The notes beneath the pieces were generated by a model. It did not search any database and had not been told where the DNA came from. It was given only the letters and a program-made list of their open reading frames with translations. This document shows positions 45,208 to 48,929 of a DNA stretch of 48,929 nucleotides, one piece after another. This stretch comes from Fluviicola sp. (GTDB taxonomy: Bacteria > Bacteroidota > Bacteroidia > Flavobacteriales_D > Crocinitomicaceae), in contig NVXP01000004.1 of assembly GCA_002733985.1 (NCBI GenBank), positions 1-48,929 on the forward strand. The letters are read 5' to 3'. The first letter of the stretch is position 1; each line of letters begins with the position of its first letter. Both the position numbers and the translations under genes were made by a program.

Positions 45208-46602
45208 ATGCGGATATTTCTGTACATCGTTTGTATTATCTCTCTTTCGAGTTGCTCTTCCCTTCCAGAAGGGAAAAAGTTTGATTTCTTCTTGAGTGAA
45301 CCTTGTATGATCACCAATTTGGAGCAAAACAACCTCATCGAAGGAACACAGCTAAGAGTTCTTTCATTCAATGAATCTGATTCATCGATAACGCTTAAGT
45401 TTCCTAAGGATTTCGCCATCCATGAATCGAATTCCAATAAATGGACTGTTGGTTGGGGAACAGGAAAACCCTATTTCGATGCTGGAGTTGAGAATCAACG
45501 ACGAATCAAGAAAATTGATGTGAAAACTGGGAAAATCTACTTTGGAGATTGTTGGCGTGGTGATGGATTCCCTAGAGTTGGACAACGAATTGTGTTTTGG
45601 AATTTGAGTCCTTCGAACTATTCTAAACGAAATAACAAACCCATTATCAAACCTGAATTTTGGCCTGAATTCAATGGAGAAAGCATTGGTTTTAGTTCCA
45701 TTGTTTATGACGAGAAACGAAAATTATGGATTACACTCGTTAACGAAGTAGATTCGGATACAATTCAAATTTACGCTGCAATTTCTTCTGATCTCATTCA
45801 CTGGAGAGCTGGAAATGATGGCAAGCCAATTCTTAAAGCAAGTGATTTCGCGAGTTGCTCTTGGACATCAAAGCATCAAACCCCAATGGTTTCCGAAATT
45901 ATTCAGCATGAAGGGAAATATTTCATATTCATGGACGGAGAAGATCAAGCTGGTAAGCGACACATTGGTTTGGCGACCACATCCAATTTACTTGGGGAAT
46001 ACGACATTTCACCAAACCCCATTCTTTCACCTCAACAATCAGGAACCTGGAATGATCAACGTATTTTTTGTGCTAAAATAGCGAAACGAGCAAACGATTT
46101 TATTCTATTTTTTGACGGTCGTAATAAAAACGGCTACGAACAAATCGGACGGGCAATTTCCACTGATTTGAAAAATTGGAAAATGGATTCAGATCCTGTT
46201 TTAGATCAACATGTCGGTTGGCGAAGTGCTGGATTCACAGCAGAGCCCAATTACATTGAAGTAAATGGAGATACGGTTTTACTCATGGCCGCTGGAGCAA
46301 AAAAGTTTCAAGAAAGTTTTTGGCATCATCACTTTACGCATCGGAATTATTTGGATCGATCTGGGAACGTAAATGATGCTCAGTTAGGTGCATTTATATC
46401 TACGGATGGGGGGAAATCGTTTAATCCACATCCAAACAATCCAATCTTTGTAAATTCGTATGCTCGACCAAATGAAAACGAACACATGGGTGGAAATTTT
46501 GAGCGAATTGAAACCGATTCAGTCAGTTATATTTTCTATCAAGCGAAGTCGAGTTTTGAGGGGATGAAATATTCGATCTTTTTGCGTTTGAAATCCAAGT
46601 AA
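45208..46602 (+). CDS. Beta-propeller lipoprotein, glycoside hydrolase family 43-like
   Basis: The 464-residue protein has a lipobox (IVCIISLSSC, lipidation at C16). Repeats such as RKLWITLVNEVDSDTIQIYA, GKYFIFMDGEDQAGKRHIGL, NDFILFFDGRNKNGYEQIGR and DTVLLMAAGAKKF are blades of a five-bladed propeller of the GH43/GH32/GH130 type, with 'sample, treat, compare' strands (LIHWRAGNDGKPIL, LKNWKMDSDPVL). Possible acids lie in the blade cores (FMDGED, FFDGRN). Activity on surface glycans is inferred. It stands upstream of the SSKS and desaturase genes. Confidence 0.78.
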   Translation: MRIFLYIVCIISLSSCSSLPEGKKFDFFLSEPCMITNLEQNNLIEGTQLRVLSFNESDSSITLKFPKDFAIHESNSNKWTVGWGTGKPYFDAGVENQRRIKKIDVKTGKIYFGDCWRGDGFPRVGQRIVFWNLSPSNYSKRNNKPIIKPEFWPEFNGESIGFSSIVYDEKRKLWITLVNEVDSDTIQIYAAISSDLIHWRAGNDGKPILKASDFASCSWTSKHQTPMVSEIIQHEGKYFIFMDGEDQAGKRHIGLATTSNLLGEYDISPNPILSPQQSGTWNDQRIFCAKIAKRANDFILFFDGRNKNGYEQIGRAISTDLKNWKMDSDPVLDQHVGWRSAGFTAEPNYIEVNGDTVLLMAAGAKKFQESFWHHHFTHRNYLDRSGNVNDAQLGAFISTDGGKSFNPHPNNPIFVNSYARPNENEHMGGNFERIETDSVSYIFYQAKSSFEGMKYSIFLRLKSK

Positions 46603-46642
46603 TTTTTTCGTATCTTATTAATCACAATTAAATCCTATTACA

Positions 46643-47296
46643 ATGATTCAAAACGCGATCAAAGTACTGACTCTTGGGTTCTTCATTTCAATGATTACTG
46701 GATTTGTGATGTACCGCACAGGTGCTTTTGATTCAACAACTGCAAGTAGCGCTCTTCACACGAGCCCGAATGGCGGCGAGTTGAACAATGCAAATCAAGC
46801 TCCCAATTCAACTGGAAACCTTGAAATAAATCAACAAAACACGAATGAAATCATGCCGTCATCAAAATCTTTGGCTCCGGCAATTGATTTAAAGAAATAC
46901 GAGCAAGAGCAGAAGAAAGAACTGAGAATGTCTTCTTCAAAATCGATGATGCTTCCTAATGAGTTCAAAATTGATGTAGAAGATATAAAAAAGGAGTATG
47001 TATCTTCCTCCAAATCGATGCTCCACCCAATTAAAGTTGAGCCGACAGCGAGTAAATTATTCAAAGAGGACCCTGAACAAATCGCCAAACTTCAACCTAA
47101 GTTTAGCCCAACAGCTTCCGATACTAAGCAAGACATAACTAGTGACCCTACAAAAGATCATTCTATCAAGTCTGGTGAAAAAGAGGAAATCAGAAAAACA
47201 TCCGGGGTTTATTGGGGATTGGTTGGTTTAGGTGTTCTGGGAATTGTCTTCGTCGGCATCGGAATATTTGTTTATTTCAGGTACAAATTGAGGTAA
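46643..47296 (+). CDS. Double-anchored membrane protein with SSKS(L/M) repeats
   Basis: The 217-residue protein has an N-terminal hydrophobic segment (VLTLGFFISMITGFVM) and a C-terminal helix (VYWGLVGLGVLGIVFVGIGI) ending in RYKLR. Between them is a hydrophilic Ser/Lys/Glu region with three copies of SSKS(L/M): 73-77, 98-102 and 122-126, spaced 24-25 residues. Other pieces are LKKYEQEQKKEL and DVEDIKKEYV, alternating with the repeats. No family was recognised. It ends one base before the desaturase gene. Confidence 0.75.
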   Translation: MIQNAIKVLTLGFFISMITGFVMYRTGAFDSTTASSALHTSPNGGELNNANQAPNSTGNLEINQQNTNEIMPSSKSLAPAIDLKKYEQEQKKELRMSSSKSMMLPNEFKIDVEDIKKEYVSSSKSMLHPIKVEPTASKLFKEDPEQIAKLQPKFSPTASDTKQDITSDPTKDHSIKSGEKEEIRKTSGVYWGLVGLGVLGIVFVGIGIFVYFRYKLR

Positions 47297-47297
47297 A

Positions 47298-48101
47298 ATG
47301 GCATTCCTGTATTTGCTTCTTGGAACATTTCTGAGCTTCGTTTTTCTAATCATTCTGTTCGTACCAATGGAACGTGTGTTTCCTGCTCAAAAAGGGCAAG
47401 CCATCTTTCGCAAAGCGTGGGTGTTGGATCTCTGTTATTTTCTTGGACAATATTTGCTTTGGGGCAGCGTCGTCTACTTTGTTCTATCCTATTTTGCGGA
47501 TTGGTTAACAGGAATTGTTCCTAGTGATTTTCGAACAATGTTACAATCTCAAGCAATTTGGTTGCAAGCAATTGAAGCCATTATTTTAAGTGATCTCCTG
47601 ATTTACTGGGGGCATCGACTGCAACACAAAATCCCATTCTTGTGGCGATTTCATAAAGTACACCACAGTGCCGAACGTTTGGATTGGTTAGCTGCACATC
47701 GCGAACATCCTCTCGATTCAATTTATACTGTTGGCTTGATCAATTTACCGATGTTTATCCTAGGATTTCCAATGGAAGTTCTTGCAGGCGTAATTGCTTT
47801 TCGCGGTATTTGGGCGATTTATATTCATTCAAATGTTCGCTTACCCATCGGTCCATTAAAGAAAATAATTGGCTCTCCAGAATTGCACCATTGGCATCAT
47901 CATTTGGACAAAAACGCAGGGAATTATGCCAACATTTCACCTCTGATGGACCTTCTCTTCGGAACATATGTTTGTCCCGATCATGAACCAGAAGCTGTTG
48001 GGATTCGCGAGGACTTTTCAAAAAATTACATTGGCCAACTAGTAGAACCGATTGTCGGAAAGTCCCGCTGGGATAGGTTTCAGGATAAATTCAAGAGATA
48101 A
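47298..48101 (+). CDS. Sterol desaturase / fatty acid hydroxylase superfamily protein
   Basis: The 267-residue membrane enzyme has about four helices and the full histidine set of diiron hydroxylases: HRLQH (H106, H110), HKVHH (H119, H122, H123), then AAHREHPLD and, near the C-terminus, SPELHHWHHH. The family uses O2 to hydroxylate or desaturate lipids or carotenoids; the substrate is not visible. It starts two bases after the SSKS gene, so they are probably co-transcribed. Confidence 0.93.
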   Translation: MAFLYLLLGTFLSFVFLIILFVPMERVFPAQKGQAIFRKAWVLDLCYFLGQYLLWGSVVYFVLSYFADWLTGIVPSDFRTMLQSQAIWLQAIEAIILSDLLIYWGHRLQHKIPFLWRFHKVHHSAERLDWLAAHREHPLDSIYTVGLINLPMFILGFPMEVLAGVIAFRGIWAIYIHSNVRLPIGPLKKIIGSPELHHWHHHLDKNAGNYANISPLMDLLFGTYVCPDHEPEAVGIREDFSKNYIGQLVEPIVGKSRWDRFQDKFKR

Positions 48102-48131
48102 TTCATTTTCTAGCGTTACCTTTTTCATTTT

Positions 48132-48154
48132 TAGACATCTCTATGTAGACATCT
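48132..48154 (+). promoter_or_regulatory. Direct repeat TAGACATCT ahead of the last gene
   Basis: TAGACATCT occurs twice (48132-48140 and 48146-48154), 14 bases apart centre to centre, ending 13 bases before ATG 48168. It may be an operator or leader signal. Confidence 0.4.
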
Positions 48155-48167
48155 AAAAATAACGCTT

Positions 48168-48929
48168 ATGAAAGCAATCATCTTAATTTTATCTCTTTTC
48201 TTATTGGGAACGAATTTCGGAATGGCTACACCTTATCCGACGAAACAAATTGTTCAATACAAGCGTGCTCAAAAACAAACTATCGAGCTCCCTACAAATT
48301 TTGCAAAACCATTCATCATTGATCAAAAAGACATTGATCTATTGTCTGGAAAAACAATCCATCATGTGGAATTGGTGTACACCAAATATGCAGAATCCGC
48401 AAATTTCAATCAAAAGTCACTGAATCAACAACGAATCACTCAGTTAAAGAAACTCTTACCCCAAATTAATTCTGATCATCCTTCTTGGACATGGCTGGAA
48501 CAAACGGGCGCAACAACTCGCGATGCCGCAAACAGTTATTTTCATGGTTTTGTGATTCACTACGGAGATAAATTGGATCACACGGAATTGGGTCAATTCT
48601 TCTCTGAATTTTCTGGGAAACCAAATCAATTCAATGTCCATTATCCCGACGGGGGATCATTCGTTCTCGCGTCTGGAACCAAAATAAATATTGGATCAAA
48701 CGCGGTTTCCTATATGGATGGAAAACCCGTTTCAGGATATTACACATTGTACTACACGGAATATCGAAATCCTGCGGAAATTGCACTTTCTGGATTGCCG
48801 ATGGCATATGACGACGCGAATTTTAGTTCGATCGGAATGTATGAACTTCGTGCAGAGAAAGACGGGAAAGAACTGAAATTGATCAAACCCATGAAGGTCG
48901 ATTTTAACTGCACAAAAATAGTTGATGAT
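48168..48929 (+). CDS. Exported protein of unknown function, C-terminus beyond window edge
   Basis: Open from ATG 48168 to the last base, 254 visible codons with no stop. A signal peptide is clear (MKAIILILSLFLLGTNFGMA). The visible part reads KRAQKQTIELPTNFAKPFII, SGKTIHHVELVYTKYAESAN, SWTWLEQTGATTRDAANSYF and SGYYTLYYTEYRNPAEIALS. No family was recognised with certainty; it resembles large exported proteins of the phylum. The function cannot be judged from the N-terminal part. Confidence 0.75.
   Translation, partial: MKAIILILSLFLLGTNFGMATPYPTKQIVQYKRAQKQTIELPTNFAKPFIIDQKDIDLLSGKTIHHVELVYTKYAESANFNQKSLNQQRITQLKKLLPQINSDHPSWTWLEQTGATTRDAANSYFHGFVIHYGDKLDHTELGQFFSEFSGKPNQFNVHYPDGGSFVLASGTKINIGSNAVSYMDGKPVSGYYTLYYTEYRNPAEIALSGLPMAYDDANFSSIGMYELRAEKDGKELKLIKPMKVDFNCTKIVDD

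Overview
The window is about 49 kb of chromosome from a member of the Bacteroidota, most like the Flavobacteriales/Crocinitomicaceae (Fluviicola-like). The evidence is: type IX secretion (T9SS) cargo with type A and type B C-terminal domains, a PorP/SprF-family protein, a fused MurF-alanine racemase, a K+-dependent membrane pyrophosphatase, a bifunctional HisB in a compact his operon, many short lipoproteins, low G+C, and promoters that fit the Bacteroidota pattern TTG-N19-21-TAnnTTTG rather than -35/-10 boxes. Genus assignment is inference. I saw no rRNA, tRNA, IS element, prophage or CRISPR array.

Layout. 1-4065 (minus): a large secreted protein running off the left edge, an M28 peptidase, and an acidic/proline-rich cytoplasmic protein. 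4230-7081 (plus): tdk and murF-alr, overlapping. 7082-7335: a non-coding stretch with a ~50-bp direct repeat and an 8-bp tandem array. 7336-9201 (minus): a LEA-type-2 lipoprotein and an M20 dipeptidase. 9318-12442 (plus): a T9SS type B adhesin-like protein and a TonB-C/MORN protein. 12450-14447 (minus): hflX, a lipoprotein cytochrome c and a small membrane protein, all overlapping. 14539-18865 (plus): two adjacent proteins carrying three amidohydrolase-like domains, of which only one keeps its metal site. 18946-21060 (minus): a small lipoprotein and a T9SS type A protein. 21247-24100 (plus): superoxide dismutase and three uncharacterised envelope proteins. 24242-29691 (minus): nifU-like and mrp, a lipoprotein, then a pgi/pmi-lipB-serine hydrolase-conserved gene cluster. 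29834-35472: acyl-CoA thioesterase, lipoprotein, GT9 glycosyltransferase, thioredoxin, membrane pyrophosphatase with a cysteine-rich tail, and a thiamine-binding-like protein. 35766-36644: PorP/SprF. 36655-43745: the complete histidine operon hisG-D-C-B-H-A-F-IE. 43702-48929: a two-gene membrane module (minus), then a GH43-like lipoprotein, an SSKS-repeat membrane protein, a sterol desaturase-family hydroxylase and a secreted protein cut by the right edge (plus).

The most interesting element is upstream of hisG. A good Bacteroidota promoter is followed by a 20-codon reading frame with five His codons (HHHHFH) and a perfect 11-bp terminator with a T-run. A segment inside the peptide gene can pair with the 5' arm of the terminator. 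This is the layout of a ribosome-mediated his attenuator, in a phylum where such leaders are not the textbook example. Also notable are the 94-residue, 12-cysteine tail on the pyrophosphatase, two arrays of a shared ATCGGAC octamer, both lying between convergent genes, and a cysteine-free Mrp next to its NifU partner.

All calls come from reading the sequence and translations by eye. Family names rest on remembered motifs, not on searches.
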